The notes beneath the pieces are model-generated. The model ran no database searches. It had not been told where the DNA came from and was given only the letters and a program-made list of their open reading frames with translations. A stretch of 64,000 nucleotides of DNA from Microbacterium sp. VKM Ac-2923 (lineage in GTDB: Bacteria; Actinomycetota; Actinomycetes; Actinomycetales; Microbacteriaceae), in assembly GCF_022815605.1 (NCBI RefSeq), contig NZ_JALGRP010000001.1, positions 281,715-345,714 on the forward strand. The letters are read 5' to 3'. Shown piece by piece: positions 24,241 to 33,900 of the stretch. The number at the start of each line of letters is the position of its first letter. Position 1 is the stretch's first letter. The translations under genes and the position numbers were made by a program.

Positions 24241-25833
24241 TCAGCGGAGTTCGCGCAGGCTCCCGTGGCGGAGTTCCAGGCGCAGGTCGAGGTCGAGGCG
24301 CTCGAGGAACGCGTCGTCGTGGCTCACCACCAGAACGGCACCGCGGTACGCGCGCACCGCCGCGACGACCTGATCGACGGTGTCGAGGTCGAGATTGTTG
24401 GTGGGCTCGTCGAGCACGAGCAGCTGCGGCGGAGGATCGGCCAGCAGCACCCGCGCGAGGGCGACGCGGAAGCGTTCGCCTCCCGAGAGGCTGCCGACCG
24501 GTCGGGCGACGGCATCCCCCCGCACGAGGAACCGCGCGAGTCGGTCTCGAAGCTGTGCGGTGGCGATGCTCGGGGCCGCGGCGCGGACGTTGTCGAGAAC
24601 GGACGCGGCGTCGTCCAGACCGTCGAGGCGCTGCGGCAGATAACCCACGCGATCGACGCTCGCCACGGCGCGGACGGATGCCGAGTCGCCGGTGCCGTGG
24701 ACGAGACCTTCGAGCAGTGTGGTCTTGCCGGCGCCGTTCGGTCCCTCCAGGGAGACCCGCTCGCGGCCGGCGACGATCCACTCCCGCTCGCCGTCTGCCA
24801 CCGAGAAGATGCGACGGGTCGCCGCATTGCCCGGGTCGGGCAGGTCGATGCGGACCACATCCTCATCGCGAACGCGCGCCGAGGCGTCGGCGAGGGCCGC
24901 CCGTGCGGCATCCTCTTTCCCTCGGGTCTCAGTGCGGAGGCGTCCGGCGCTCACCTGCGCCGCGCTCGCGCGGAGCCCGGCGGCGATCCCGGGTACGCGC
25001 TTCTCCGCCTGCGCCTTGCGGGCGGTACGAGAACGCGCGGCGAGCTTGTCCTGCGCCTCGATACGGTCGCGCCGCTCGCGCCGCAACGCCTGTGACGCGT
25101 CGCGCTCGGCGCGCTGCGCGGCATCCTGCTCCGTGTCGCGGTGCGCACGCCACACGCTGTAGGGGCCGGCGACCATGTTGAGGGCGTGGTCGTACAGTTC
25201 GGCCGTGGTGTCCATCTGCTCGAGCAGATGCACGTCATGGCTCACGACGACGAGAGCACCGGGCCACGTGCGCACGAGATCGACGACGCGGGCACGAGCA
25301 TCGCGGTCGAGATCGTTCGTCGGCTCGTCGAGAAGGGTGACCGCCGCGGCAGCGGCTCGAACGCCCAGGAGGGCCACGAGCACCGCCTCCCCACCCGACA
25401 GTTCGCCGACCGAGCGGTCCAGCACGTCGGGGGCGAGCCCCGCCTCGGCCAGCAGCGCGTGCGCGCGGGCCTCGACGTCCCAGTCGTCGCCGACGGCGTC
25501 GAAGTGCCGGGCATCGACGTCGCCCGACTCGATGGCGCGGACGGCGGCGAGCGCCGCCTCGACGCCGAGGAGGGAGGCGACCCGGCGTTCGGGGTCGGTG
25601 GCGAGGCGCTGGGGAAGCATCGCGACCTCGCCGGTGGCGGTGACCCGCCCTGACGTGGGAGTGAGCACCCCCGCGGCGACGCGCAGCAGGGTGGACTTGC
25701 CGCTGCCGTTACGGCCGACGAGGCCCGTGTGGCCGGCGCCGAAGGCGCCGGACACATCGGACAGCGCGACGGTGCCGTCCGGCCACACGAAGCGGACGCG
25801 GTCGAACAGGAGACAGGGGGCAGAGGATGGCAC
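24241..25833 (-). CDS. ABC-F family ATP-binding protein
   Basis: A 530-residue tandem ATPase without membrane segments. First domain: GLVGRNGSGKSTLL (Walker A), LSGGEAVLVALL (signature), VTLLDEPTNDLD (Walker B). Second: GPNGAGKTTLL, LSGGERFRVALARVLL, LLVLDEPTNNLD, with VVSHD switch motifs in both. The interdomain linker (about residues 235-320) is Arg/Ala-rich and helical, as the P-site tRNA-interaction motif of ABC-F proteins. Such proteins act on the ribosome as translation factors or give antibiotic resistance; which applies cannot be told. GTG start with GGAG upstream. It lies 107 bases before lhr in the same direction. Confidence 0.88.
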   Translation of the reverse strand: MPSSAPCLLFDRVRFVWPDGTVALSDVSGAFGAGHTGLVGRNGSGKSTLLRVAAGVLTPTSGRVTATGEVAMLPQRLATDPERRVASLLGVEAALAAVRAIESGDVDARHFDAVGDDWDVEARAHALLAEAGLAPDVLDRSVGELSGGEAVLVALLGVRAAAAAVTLLDEPTNDLDRDARARVVDLVRTWPGALVVVSHDVHLLEQMDTTAELYDHALNMVAGPYSVWRAHRDTEQDAAQRAERDASQALRRERRDRIEAQDKLAARSRTARKAQAEKRVPGIAAGLRASAAQVSAGRLRTETRGKEDAARAALADASARVRDEDVVRIDLPDPGNAATRRIFSVADGEREWIVAGRERVSLEGPNGAGKTTLLEGLVHGTGDSASVRAVASVDRVGYLPQRLDGLDDAASVLDNVRAAAPSIATAQLRDRLARFLVRGDAVARPVGSLSGGERFRVALARVLLADPPPQLLVLDEPTNNLDLDTVDQVVAAVRAYRGAVLVVSHDDAFLERLDLDLRLELRHGSLRELR

Positions 25834-26098
25834 GACGGGACTCCGGGAACGCGGGGTGCGCGGACGCCGGACCCGTCCGCATCAGCGGAGGGGAGCCGAG
25901 AAAACGGCGGGTCGACGGGTCAGCGCGCGGACAGGGGCGCGGAAGCGTCGACGTTCTTCACCGGAGGAGACCTCGTACTCGGGGACAGGGGTCACCACGA
26001 TAATCGACCGGCGGCCATCGCGATAGTCCGGTCGCGGCACACATCCGACGGGGGTGGGTGCCTTCGGTCGGGCCACGGTCGGGCGTGTTGGTCCTGGG

Positions 26099-26818
26099 TC
26101 AGCTGTCGGTCGGGGCGTTCGAGGGCGGGACGGGCATCGCCGTCACGTCCCCCTTCGCGCCGGGGGCGTTTCGATCGGCCAGCCGTGCGTCGAGGAAGGC
26201 TCGGACGTCGTCGAGCTCGTCCGGGGAGATGGAGTGCGTCAGCCCGGGGTAGACCCGCCCGCTCAGCTCGCTGTGCGCCGGGAGCCACTGCGCCGTCTGA
26301 TCGACCAGAGCGGCGGGGATGACGTCGTCGGCGGCGCCGCGACCCCAGAAGACCGGGGGTCTCCGCTCGGCCAGGAGCGCATCGCCCGGCAGCTCGCCGC
26401 CCGCGGCATAGCCGGCGAGAACGACCGCGAACGACACCGCGTCGGGCGCCGTGCGCAGCGTCTGCAGCGCGACGGCACCGCCCTGCGAGAACCCGAGCAG
26501 CCCGACGGGCGCGTCGCCCACGGCCTCCCGGATCCAGGCGAGCACCGACTGGGCTGCGAGGGACACCGCCCCGGGATCGCGGCCGTCGAGCCCCTCGATC
26601 GCGTACCACGACGCCCCGGGCATGGGCCATGGGGGTGCGAGCGGCGCGCGGACGCTCGCGACGACGAACGCGTCGGGCAGGTACGGCACGAGGCCGAAGA
26701 GGTCGTGCTCGTCGGAGCCGTAGCCGTGCAGGAGCAGCAGCACGGGTCGGTCTCCGCGCTCCGAGGCGGGAACCGACCACCGCACCACGGACGGATCGAG
26801 AGAGGGATGCGCACTCAT
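26099..26818 (-). CDS. Phospholipase/carboxylesterase (acyl-protein thioesterase-like)
   Basis: A 239-residue alpha/beta hydrolase of the YpfH/LYPLA carboxylesterase family. Seen: VLLLLHGYGSDEHDLFGL (oxyanion hole), LGFSQGGAVAL (nucleophile Ser about 111), VFWGRGAADDVIP (Asp strand) and GLTHSISPDELDDVRAFL (His). No signal peptide, so it is cytoplasmic. The natural ester is not identifiable. ATG 26818 is chosen over a longer frame to 27019 because the family starts here and a CACAAT box lies 6 bases upstream. Confidence 0.88.
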   Translation of the reverse strand: MSAHPSLDPSVVRWSVPASERGDRPVLLLLHGYGSDEHDLFGLVPYLPDAFVVASVRAPLAPPWPMPGASWYAIEGLDGRDPGAVSLAAQSVLAWIREAVGDAPVGLLGFSQGGAVALQTLRTAPDAVSFAVVLAGYAAGGELPGDALLAERRPPVFWGRGAADDVIPAALVDQTAQWLPAHSELSGRVYPGLTHSISPDELDDVRAFLDARLADRNAPGAKGDVTAMPVPPSNAPTDS

Positions 26819-26824
26819 GCGGCC

Positions 26825-26830
26825 ATTGTG
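26825..26830 (-). promoter_or_regulatory. Possible leaderless -10 box (CACAAT, variant)
   Basis: On the minus strand CACAAT ends 6 bases before ATG 26818. Confidence 0.35.
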
Positions 26831-27043
26831 GCAAACGGCTCCGACATCGCCGTCGTGGGCGGGCGGCGCGCGGCGGTGCGCGGAGAGCGGAAGGGAGGAG
26901 ATTCGGGCGGTGGAGGACGAGGGGCGGCCCGGGTGTCCTCCGGGACCCGGATCTCCTCCGCTCACCACCACGCCGTGGCCTCCCGCCCACGGGAACCCGT
27001 TTCCGCTGGCGGCGGACACGCGGCATCCGGCGCGGACGGTTGA

Positions 27044-27049
27044 TATACA
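27044..27049 (+). promoter_or_regulatory. Possible leaderless -10 box (TATACA) of the NUDIX gene
   Basis: TATACA ends 6 bases before ATG 27056. GGGAG just before the ATG could alternatively act as a short ribosome site. Confidence 0.4.
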
Positions 27050-27055
27050 GGGAGC

Positions 27056-27670
27056 ATGCCTGTGCGCACCCCCGATCCCGAACCCGGCGACAACGGCGAC
27101 GAGCGCGAGCAGCTCTCGGCGTCGTTCTCAGGCGCGCGGGGAGGCCCCAACCCCAATCCGGGCTGGCTCAGCGAGGTCGAACTGGCCGAGGCGCGTCGAC
27201 GCCTGCCGATGCTCTACGTCGAGGCCCTGCCCGTGCGGACGGACGGAATGGGGGCGGTGACGGAGGTCGGCATCCTGCTGCGGGCGACGCCGCTGGGCGA
27301 GATGACCCGCACCCTCGTGTCGGGGCGCGTGCGCTACGGCGAGACCGTGCGCGATGCCCTCTTCCGCCATCTCGAGAACGACTTGGGACCCATGGCGTTC
27401 CCGCTGCTCCCCCCGCAGCCGACGCCGTTCACCGTGGCCGAGTACTTCCCTCTGCCCGGCATGAGCGCCTTCCACGACGATCGCCAGCACGCGGTCTCGC
27501 TCGCCTACGTCGTCCCCGTCACGGGCACCTGCGAACCCCGTCAGGACGCGCTCGAAGTGACGTGGCTCTCGCCGGAGGAGGCGGCATCCGATGCCCTGTC
27601 GGACGAGATGGAGGGCGGTCGCGGCACGCTCATCCGTCTCGCTCTCGCCTCGGTGGGCGCGCTGCGCTGA
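27056..27670 (+). CDS. NUDIX-fold family protein (DUF4916)
   Basis: A 204-residue protein of the actinobacterial DUF4916/NUDIX group. The first 35 residues are polar and probably disordered. Seen: NPGWLSEVELAEARRRLPMLYVEALPVR, then VGILLRATPLGEMTRTLVSGRVRYGETVRDALFRHLENDLGP at the NUDIX-box position; the box is degenerate, since the classical REUXEE glutamates are not intact (DALFRHLENDLG), so hydrolase activity is uncertain. The C-terminal FTVAEYFPLPG and HAVSLAYVVPV strands are typical of the family. Confidence 0.85.
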   Translation: MPVRTPDPEPGDNGDEREQLSASFSGARGGPNPNPGWLSEVELAEARRRLPMLYVEALPVRTDGMGAVTEVGILLRATPLGEMTRTLVSGRVRYGETVRDALFRHLENDLGPMAFPLLPPQPTPFTVAEYFPLPGMSAFHDDRQHAVSLAYVVPVTGTCEPRQDALEVTWLSPEEAASDALSDEMEGGRGTLIRLALASVGALR

Positions 27671-27749
27671 CGGCGCGTCGCGGCTCCTCCCCAGGGCGCC
27701 GAGCGACCGCTGATCCCCGCGGGGCGTTGCCGGTGTCGGTGACCCTCCC

Positions 27750-27755
27750 TAGGGT
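27750..27755 (+). promoter_or_regulatory. Leaderless -10 box (TAGGGT) of the M3 peptidase gene
   Basis: TAGGGT ends 6 bases before ATG 27762. TTGCCG lies exactly 17 bases upstream as a -35 candidate (27727-27732). Confidence 0.65.
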
Positions 27756-27761
27756 CGGAGG

Positions 27762-29690
27762 ATGCCGGATTCTCCCCTCGAACCTCTCACCCTGCCGAGC
27801 GACCTCGCCGCCTGGCGTGCTTTCGCCGAGGAGCGTCCTCGCGACAAGCTCGACCGGGTCTCCGCGATCGACGCGCGGCTCGTCGCCGAGACCGATCTGA
27901 CGCTGCGCGAACGTCTGGTGCTGTGGAACGACGCCGACATCGCGCTCGCCGAAGCCGCCGCCCCGTCGCACCTGATCAGCGAGTCGCACCCCGACGCCGA
28001 CGTCCGCGACGCCGCCGAGAAACAGGCCCAGGCCGTGGACGCCGTGCAGTCGCGGCGCCTGCTCGACCGCAACCTCTGGGCCATCTTCGCCGACGCGGAT
28101 GCGGACGCCGACGGGCTGGAGCCCGACGAGCAGCGCTTCCTGACGCAGGTGCGCCGCGACTTCCGCCGTGGAGGGGTGGACCTGTCCGAGGGGGCTCGCG
28201 AGCGCGTGCGCGAGCTCACCGACCGTGACACCGAGCTGTCCCTGACCTTCTCGCGCAACATCCGCGAGGGGCGCCGCGAGATCCGCGTGCCCGCGGCGTC
28301 GCTCGAGGGGTTGCCCATCGATTTCCGCGAGGAGCACCCGGCCGACTCCGAGGGCATGGTGACGTTGACCACCGAATACACCGATCTCATGCCGGTGCGA
28401 GAGTACGCGCGCGATCGGTCGGTGCGGCACGCCCTCGTCGGTGCCTACAACGACCTCGCGTGGCCCGAGAACGAGCCCGTGCTGGCCGAACTGCTCGCCG
28501 TGCGGGCGGAACGGGCTGCGCTGTTGGGGTACGGCGACTGGGCCGACTACGAGACCGAGACGCGCATGATCGGCTCGAGCGCCGCTGTCGCCGCCTTCCT
28601 GGAGCGCGTCGCCGATGCGGTGGCGCCGGCGGCGTCCGCCGAGTACGAGCGCGTCCTCGCACGGCTGCGCCGCGACGACCCGGCCGCGGAGGCGGTGACC
28701 ATCGCCGACTTCTGGTACCTGCTGGGTGCCCTCAAGCGCGAGGAGTACGACGTCGATGCGCAGCTCGTGCGCTCGTATTTCCGTTTCGACCGCGTGCTCG
28801 ACGGCGTGCTCGCCACCACGGCACGCCTGCTCGACGTCGAGTACGAACCGGTCGATGCGGCGTCGTGGCACGACGACGTCCGCACGTACGACGTCGTTCG
28901 CGCGGGCGGACGACTCGGTCGCATCCACCTCGATCTGCACCCGCGCGAGGGCAAGTACTCCCACGCGGCGTGCTTCGGCCTCGCCCCCGGCATCAGCGGC
29001 CGGACCCTGCCCGAATCGGTGTTGCTGTGCAACTTCTCGCGCGGTCTGCTCGAGCACGACGAGGTCGTCACGTTCTTCCACGAGTTCGGCCATCTCGTGC
29101 ACGACATCCTCGGCGGGCACCAGAAGTGGGGGCGCTGGACGGGCGTCGCCACGGAGTGGGACTTCGTCGAAGCGCCGAGTCAGCTGCTCGAGGAGTGGGC
29201 GTGGGATCCCGAGGCTCTCGCCGCCTTCGCGCAGAACGACGCGGGCGAGGCGATCCCCGCGGATCTGGTGGCCCGCATGCGCACCGCCGACGGGTTCGGT
29301 CGCGGCCTCGAGGTGACGCGTCAGCTCGGACACGCGACGACGTCGTACCGACTGCACGTCGATCGACCCGCCGATCTGCCGGTGGCCGTCGACGGCTACT
29401 ACCGTGCCGCGAGCCCGGTGACCCCCCTCGACGGCTCGCACTCCTACGCGGGGTTCGGGCACCTCACCGGCTACGGCGCCTGTTACTACACCTACCAGTG
29501 GAGCCTGGTGATCGCGCGCGATCTGCTCTCGGCGTTCGGCGACGATCTGTTCGACGCCGATACCGCAGCCCGCTATCGCCGCGAGATCCTCGTGCCCGGC
29601 GGCACGCGCGACGCCCGAGAACTCGTCGCGGCGTTCCTGGGTCGGGAGAGCACGTTCGACGCCTACCGCGACTGGCTCGCGGGGGAGTGA
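27762..29690 (+). CDS. M3 family metallopeptidase (oligopeptidase)
   Basis: A 642-residue cytoplasmic zinc oligopeptidase of the thimet oligopeptidase/Dcp family, which degrades short peptides. Seen: helical N-terminal half, LIDFREEHP and YVRE-like segments, KREEYDVDAQLVRSYFRFDRVLDGV, HLDLHPREGKYSHAACFGL (family motif before the active site), the zinc motif HEFGH (first His about residue 440), then FVEAPSQLLEEWAWDPEAL carrying the third zinc ligand Glu, and GYGACYYTYQWSLVIARDL at the C-terminus. Length is normal and all key residues are present. Confidence 0.95.
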   Translation: MPDSPLEPLTLPSDLAAWRAFAEERPRDKLDRVSAIDARLVAETDLTLRERLVLWNDADIALAEAAAPSHLISESHPDADVRDAAEKQAQAVDAVQSRRLLDRNLWAIFADADADADGLEPDEQRFLTQVRRDFRRGGVDLSEGARERVRELTDRDTELSLTFSRNIREGRREIRVPAASLEGLPIDFREEHPADSEGMVTLTTEYTDLMPVREYARDRSVRHALVGAYNDLAWPENEPVLAELLAVRAERAALLGYGDWADYETETRMIGSSAAVAAFLERVADAVAPAASAEYERVLARLRRDDPAAEAVTIADFWYLLGALKREEYDVDAQLVRSYFRFDRVLDGVLATTARLLDVEYEPVDAASWHDDVRTYDVVRAGGRLGRIHLDLHPREGKYSHAACFGLAPGISGRTLPESVLLCNFSRGLLEHDEVVTFFHEFGHLVHDILGGHQKWGRWTGVATEWDFVEAPSQLLEEWAWDPEALAAFAQNDAGEAIPADLVARMRTADGFGRGLEVTRQLGHATTSYRLHVDRPADLPVAVDGYYRAASPVTPLDGSHSYAGFGHLTGYGACYYTYQWSLVIARDLLSAFGDDLFDADTAARYRREILVPGGTRDARELVAAFLGRESTFDAYRDWLAGE

Positions 29691-29695
29691 GTCGA

Positions 29696-29729
29696 CGGCC
29701 GCGGCTTCCCAGAAAGGACGCCGCGGCCG
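29696..29729. terminator. Terminator between M3 peptidase and threonine aldolase genes
   Basis: A perfect 10-bp all-GC stem (29696-29705 with 29720-29729) around a 14-base loop, 5 bases after the peptidase stop, in a convergent gap. Confidence 0.65.
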
Positions 29730-29775
29730 GGCTTCTCGTCACCTCGATGCCGAGGCCCTCGGTTGGCGTTCGGTG

Positions 29776-30843
29776 TCAGGCCGTCGTCTCGCGGGCGATC
29801 GCCGCGACGAAGGCGTCGATGTCGTCCTCGGTGGTGTCGAACGAACACATCCAGCGCACTTCGCGACGCAGCTCGTCCCAGTCGTAGAAGCGGAAGCTCT
29901 GCCGCAGACGGTCTGCCACACCGGCGGGCAGGGTCGCGAAGACGCCGTTGGCCTGCGTGGGCTGGGTGAACTCGACGCCCTGGATCGAGCCGTCAGCCAA
30001 GCCCGCCTCCACGCCCGCGCGCAGGCGCTGCGCCATGGCGTTCGAGTGCCGCGCGTTCTTCAGCCACAGGTCGTCCTCGAGCAGGGCGACCAACTGCGCC
30101 GAGACGAAGCGCATCTTGCTCGAGAGCTGCATGTCGAGCTTGCGCAGGTAGGTCAGCCCGGTGGATGCCGCGGCGTCGAGCACGACGATGGCCTCTCCGA
30201 TCATGGCGCCGTTCTTTGTGCCGCCGAAGCTCAGCAGGTCGACACCCGCGTCGCGGGTGAAGGCGCGCAGGGGCACATCGAGGGCGGCGGCGGCGTTGGA
30301 GATGCGTGCACCGTCCATGTGCAGGCGCATCCCGTGGCCGTGGGCGTGCGCCGCGAGGGCGGTGATCTCGTCGACCGTGTAGAGCGTCCCCAGTTCGGTC
30401 GACTGCGTGATCGATACGACCAGCGGCTGCGCGCGGTGTTCGTCGCCCCAGCCCCATGCTTCGCGGTCGACGAGCTCGGGGGTGAGCTTGCCGTCATCGG
30501 TGGGGACGGTGAGCAGCTTGATGCCGCCCACCCGCTCGGGCGCTCCTCCTTCGTCGACGTTGATGTGTGCCGTGGAAGCCGAGATCACGGCGCCCCAGCG
30601 GGGGAGCATCGACTGCAGCCCGACCACGTTGGCGCCGGTGCCGTTGAAGACCGGATAGACCTCGACGCCGTCGCCGAGCAGACCCGTGAAGAGCTGCTGG
30701 AGGCGAGCGGTGTAGACGTCTTCGCCGTAGGCGACCTGGTGTCCCTCGTTGGCCGCGGCGATCGCGGCGAGCACGTCGGGGTGGATGCCGGAATAGTTGT
30801 CGGACGCGAAGCCGCGCACCGATGTGTCGTGGAGGGATGTCAC
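29776..30843 (-). CDS. Threonine aldolase family PLP enzyme (beta-eliminating lyase)
   Basis: A 355-residue fold-type I PLP enzyme. Low-specificity L-threonine aldolases split threonine or allo-threonine to glycine and acetaldehyde. Seen: GFASDNYSGIHPDVLAAI, YGEDVYTARLQQ, VFNGTGANVVGLQ (cofactor phosphate loop), AHINVDEGGAPE, MRLHMDGARISNA (Asp about 177 binding the pyridine N) and LLSFGGTKNGAM with the Schiff-base Lys about 210. Length and motifs are typical; stereospecificity cannot be read. GTG start 6 bases after a TACGCT box. Confidence 0.92.
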   Translation of the reverse strand: MTSLHDTSVRGFASDNYSGIHPDVLAAIAAANEGHQVAYGEDVYTARLQQLFTGLLGDGVEVYPVFNGTGANVVGLQSMLPRWGAVISASTAHINVDEGGAPERVGGIKLLTVPTDDGKLTPELVDREAWGWGDEHRAQPLVVSITQSTELGTLYTVDEITALAAHAHGHGMRLHMDGARISNAAAALDVPLRAFTRDAGVDLLSFGGTKNGAMIGEAIVVLDAAASTGLTYLRKLDMQLSSKMRFVSAQLVALLEDDLWLKNARHSNAMAQRLRAGVEAGLADGSIQGVEFTQPTQANGVFATLPAGVADRLRQSFRFYDWDELRREVRWMCSFDTTEDDIDAFVAAIARETTA

Positions 30844-30849
30844 GTCTCC

Positions 30850-30855
30850 AGCGTA
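30850..30855 (-). promoter_or_regulatory. Leaderless -10 box (TACGCT) of the threonine aldolase gene
   Basis: On the minus strand TACGCT ends 6 bases before GTG 30843. Confidence 0.5.
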
Positions 30856-30932
30856 ACTTTTCCCGGCTCCTCCCCAGGTGGGTCTTCCTCCTCGATTCGT
30901 CCGACCCGCGGCGAGGTGTCCGTGGCCCCGAC

Positions 30933-30938
30933 GACAAT
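30933..30938 (+). promoter_or_regulatory. Possible leaderless -10 box (GACAAT, variant) of the SNF2 gene
   Basis: GACAAT ends 6 bases before ATG 30945; GGGGGA immediately before the ATG is too close for a normal ribosome site. Confidence 0.4.
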
Positions 30939-30944
30939 GGGGGA

Positions 30945-33900
30945 ATGCGATTAGACCCCGAGGCGCTCAGCATCGCCGGCGAGATGTTCTCCGCCTCGGC
31001 GATGATGCGCGCCGATCGTCTCCTCGTATACGGGTCGGTCGAGGTCGGCGACGCCAGATCGGTCGGGGACGTCCTCGTGGTGTCGGCGCAGTCATTCGGG
31101 GCGGCGGGCTACGAGCATCTGGAGTTGCGTGTGCCCGCCGATCTGTCCCGCCTGTCGGGATGGTGCTCGTGCGGACGCGGTCCCGAGTGCGAGCACTCGT
31201 GCGCCGCTGCCCTCGTGCTGTTCGACCGCATGATCTCCGCCGGTCGTCCGCCCCGCCCCGAGTGGCAGCGCTCGCTCGACGAGCTGTTCTCCACCTCGCC
31301 GGTGGTCGACGACGAACCGCCCTCCGACCTCTGCCTGTTCCTCTCGATCCGTCGGGGCGGCGGGCGTGGCCGCAGCACCGCCCTGACTCTCACCGCCCGC
31401 CCCGGCATGCGCGGCACCCGCGGCACGTGGATCAAGGGCCGCGCGGGGTGGTCCTCCCTCGCGGTGCTTCCCGCCGATCCCCGGGCGCGTGCCGCGCTCG
31501 ACAGTCTCGGACGCCTGGGGCGTTCCGGATCCGGCGCGTACTCGTCCGACGAGTGGATGCCGCTCTCCGCCGTCCCTCCGCACTCCCTGTGGTTGCAGCT
31601 CGAAGCCGTCGTCGCAGCCGGAGTGCCGCTGGTGTCGGGTGCCGGCACCCACCATCCGGTGCGGATCATCGAGGAGGAGGCGACGGTCGCCGTGTCGCTC
31701 GATCGTCGGGGCTCGACCCTGCACGTGCGCGGGGTCGTCCAGGGCGTCGACGACGAGACAGCCGCCCTGCCCTCCTGGGTGGTGGGCGATCCGGCGGTCG
31801 CGGTGGTTTTCGTGGCCGACCGAGACGGCGACGGGGAGCGCATCACGCTCGCGCGTCTGTCCGCTCCCGCCACCGGACCGGTGCGCGGTCTCGTCGCCCG
31901 GTCCGGCGCGCTCACCATCGAGCAGGGGGGAGCCGAGACGTTCCTCCGCGAGTACCTCCCCCGTCTGCAACTCGACGCGCCGGTGATCTCGCCACGGGGC
32001 ACGGTCGAGGTTCCTGCCGCCCCCCGGCCCGTGCTCGAGGTGCTCGTCGAGCATCGCAACGAATCGACGACGCTCGCCACGCGCTGGGATCGCTCGCCCA
32101 CGCACGGTCGCCGTCACGACGACCACGAGGGGCGCGTGTGGGCCGCCGTCGGGGCCGTCGCCGATGAGTTGCGGATCGAGATCCCGGGGCCGTTCTCGAC
32201 GGGAACGGCGCCCGCGCGTGCACTGTCCGCGCCGGTCGCGGCGCTCCTCGTCGTCGAGGTACTGCCGCGGTTGCGCTCGCTGGAGCACGTTCGGGTGCAC
32301 CTGACCGGCGAAGAACCCGCCTACCGGGCGGCGGCGGAGGCCCCGGTCGTGCGTGTGAGCACCGGCGAGGACGACGGGAGCGACTGGTTCGACCTGAACG
32401 CCCGCGTCAGCGTCGGCGACGTCGACGTGGACTTCACCGTCCTCTACACCGCTCTGACCCTCGGCGATCGGGTACTCTTCCTCGGCGAGGGGGAGTACGT
32501 GCGCCTCGACACCCCCGACTTCGATCGCTTGCGCGCCGTGATCGACGAGGCCCGGGCGCTCACCGATCGGCCGGGTGCCGAGCTGAAGCTCAACCGTTAC
32601 AACGTCGGTCTGTGGGACGACCTCTCCGAACTCGGCATGCTCGCCGCCCACGAGGCCGAGTGGTGGTTGCGCGTCCGCGGCCTGACCGACGAGGCCTCGC
32701 TCGTGCCCGTCGCCCCGCCGGTGGGCCTTCGCGCGACGCTCCGCGACTATCAGCGCGCCGGTCTCGACTGGCTTCACTTCCTGCGCGTCCAGGGGCTCGG
32801 CGGCGTCCTTGCCGATGACATGGGGCTCGGCAAGACCGTGCAGACGATCGCGATGATGGAAACCGCCCGGACGGACGACCCCGCCATGGCGCCCTTCCTC
32901 ATCGTCGCGCCGACGAGTGTCGTGGGCAACTGGGCTCGCGAGTGCGCCGCGTTCGCCCCCGGCCTCGATGTGCGCGTGATCGCGGCCACACGCGCGCGGC
33001 GGTCGACCAGCGTGGCCGATGTCGCCGCGGGTGCCCACGTCGTGGTGACCAGCTACGCCCTCTTCCGACTCGAGCAGGAGCAGTACGGAGCGGTCGCCTG
33101 GTCGGGGTTGGTGCTCGACGAGGCGCAGCAGATCAAGAACCCGTCGTCCCGGGGCTATCGCGCCGCGCGCGCACTGGCGGTGCCGTTCACGCTCGTCATC
33201 ACCGGCACACCGATGGAGAACAACCTGCTCGAGCTGTGGGCGCTGGTGTCGCTGGTGGCTCCGGGGCTCCTGGGTACCCGCGAATCCTTCACCGCCCTTT
33301 ATCGCACGCCCATCGAGAAGCACTCGGATGCCGCGCGTCTCGACCTCCTGCGCCGGCGCATCCGCCCGTTCCTCCTGCGCCGGACGAAAGACCTGGTCGC
33401 CTCGGAACTCCCGCCCAAGCAGGAGACGATCCTCGAGGTCACCCTGCATCCTGTGCACCGCAAGCTCTACGACCGGCGCTTCCATCGGGAGCGCCAGCGC
33501 TTGCTCGGCCTGCTCGACGACGACGCCGAGGGCAATCGGTTCGCCATCTTCCGGTCGCTGACGATGCTGCGCCAGCTGGCGCTCGACCCTTCTCTCGTCG
33601 ACGAGGGCGAGGCGCCGTCGGCGAAGCTCGACGCTCTGGAGGAACTGCTGGTCGAAGCCGCAGCCGAAGGACATCGTGTGCTCGTGCTCAGCCAGTTCAC
33701 TCGGTTCCTGCGCGCCGCCCGTCAGCGCTGCGCCGACGCGGGTCTGTCCTCGGGCTACCTCGACGGCGCGACCACGCATCGGCAGGCCGAGATCGACCGG
33801 TTCCGCGACGGTGACGACCCCGCCTTCTTCGTGTCGCTCAAGGCGGGAGGGGTGGGTCTCAACCTTGTGGAGGCCGACTACGTCGTGCTGCTGGATCCCT

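Noticed and set aside
25860..25880. 7-bp GC hairpin (GCGGACG/CGTCCGC) between esterase and ABC-F genes
   Set aside because: Short, far from either stop codon and expected by chance at this GC content; not listed as a terminator.
27170..27670. Active NUDIX hydrolase
   Set aside because: The NUDIX box is degenerate, with the metal-binding glutamates not in the usual pattern, so only the fold is claimed.
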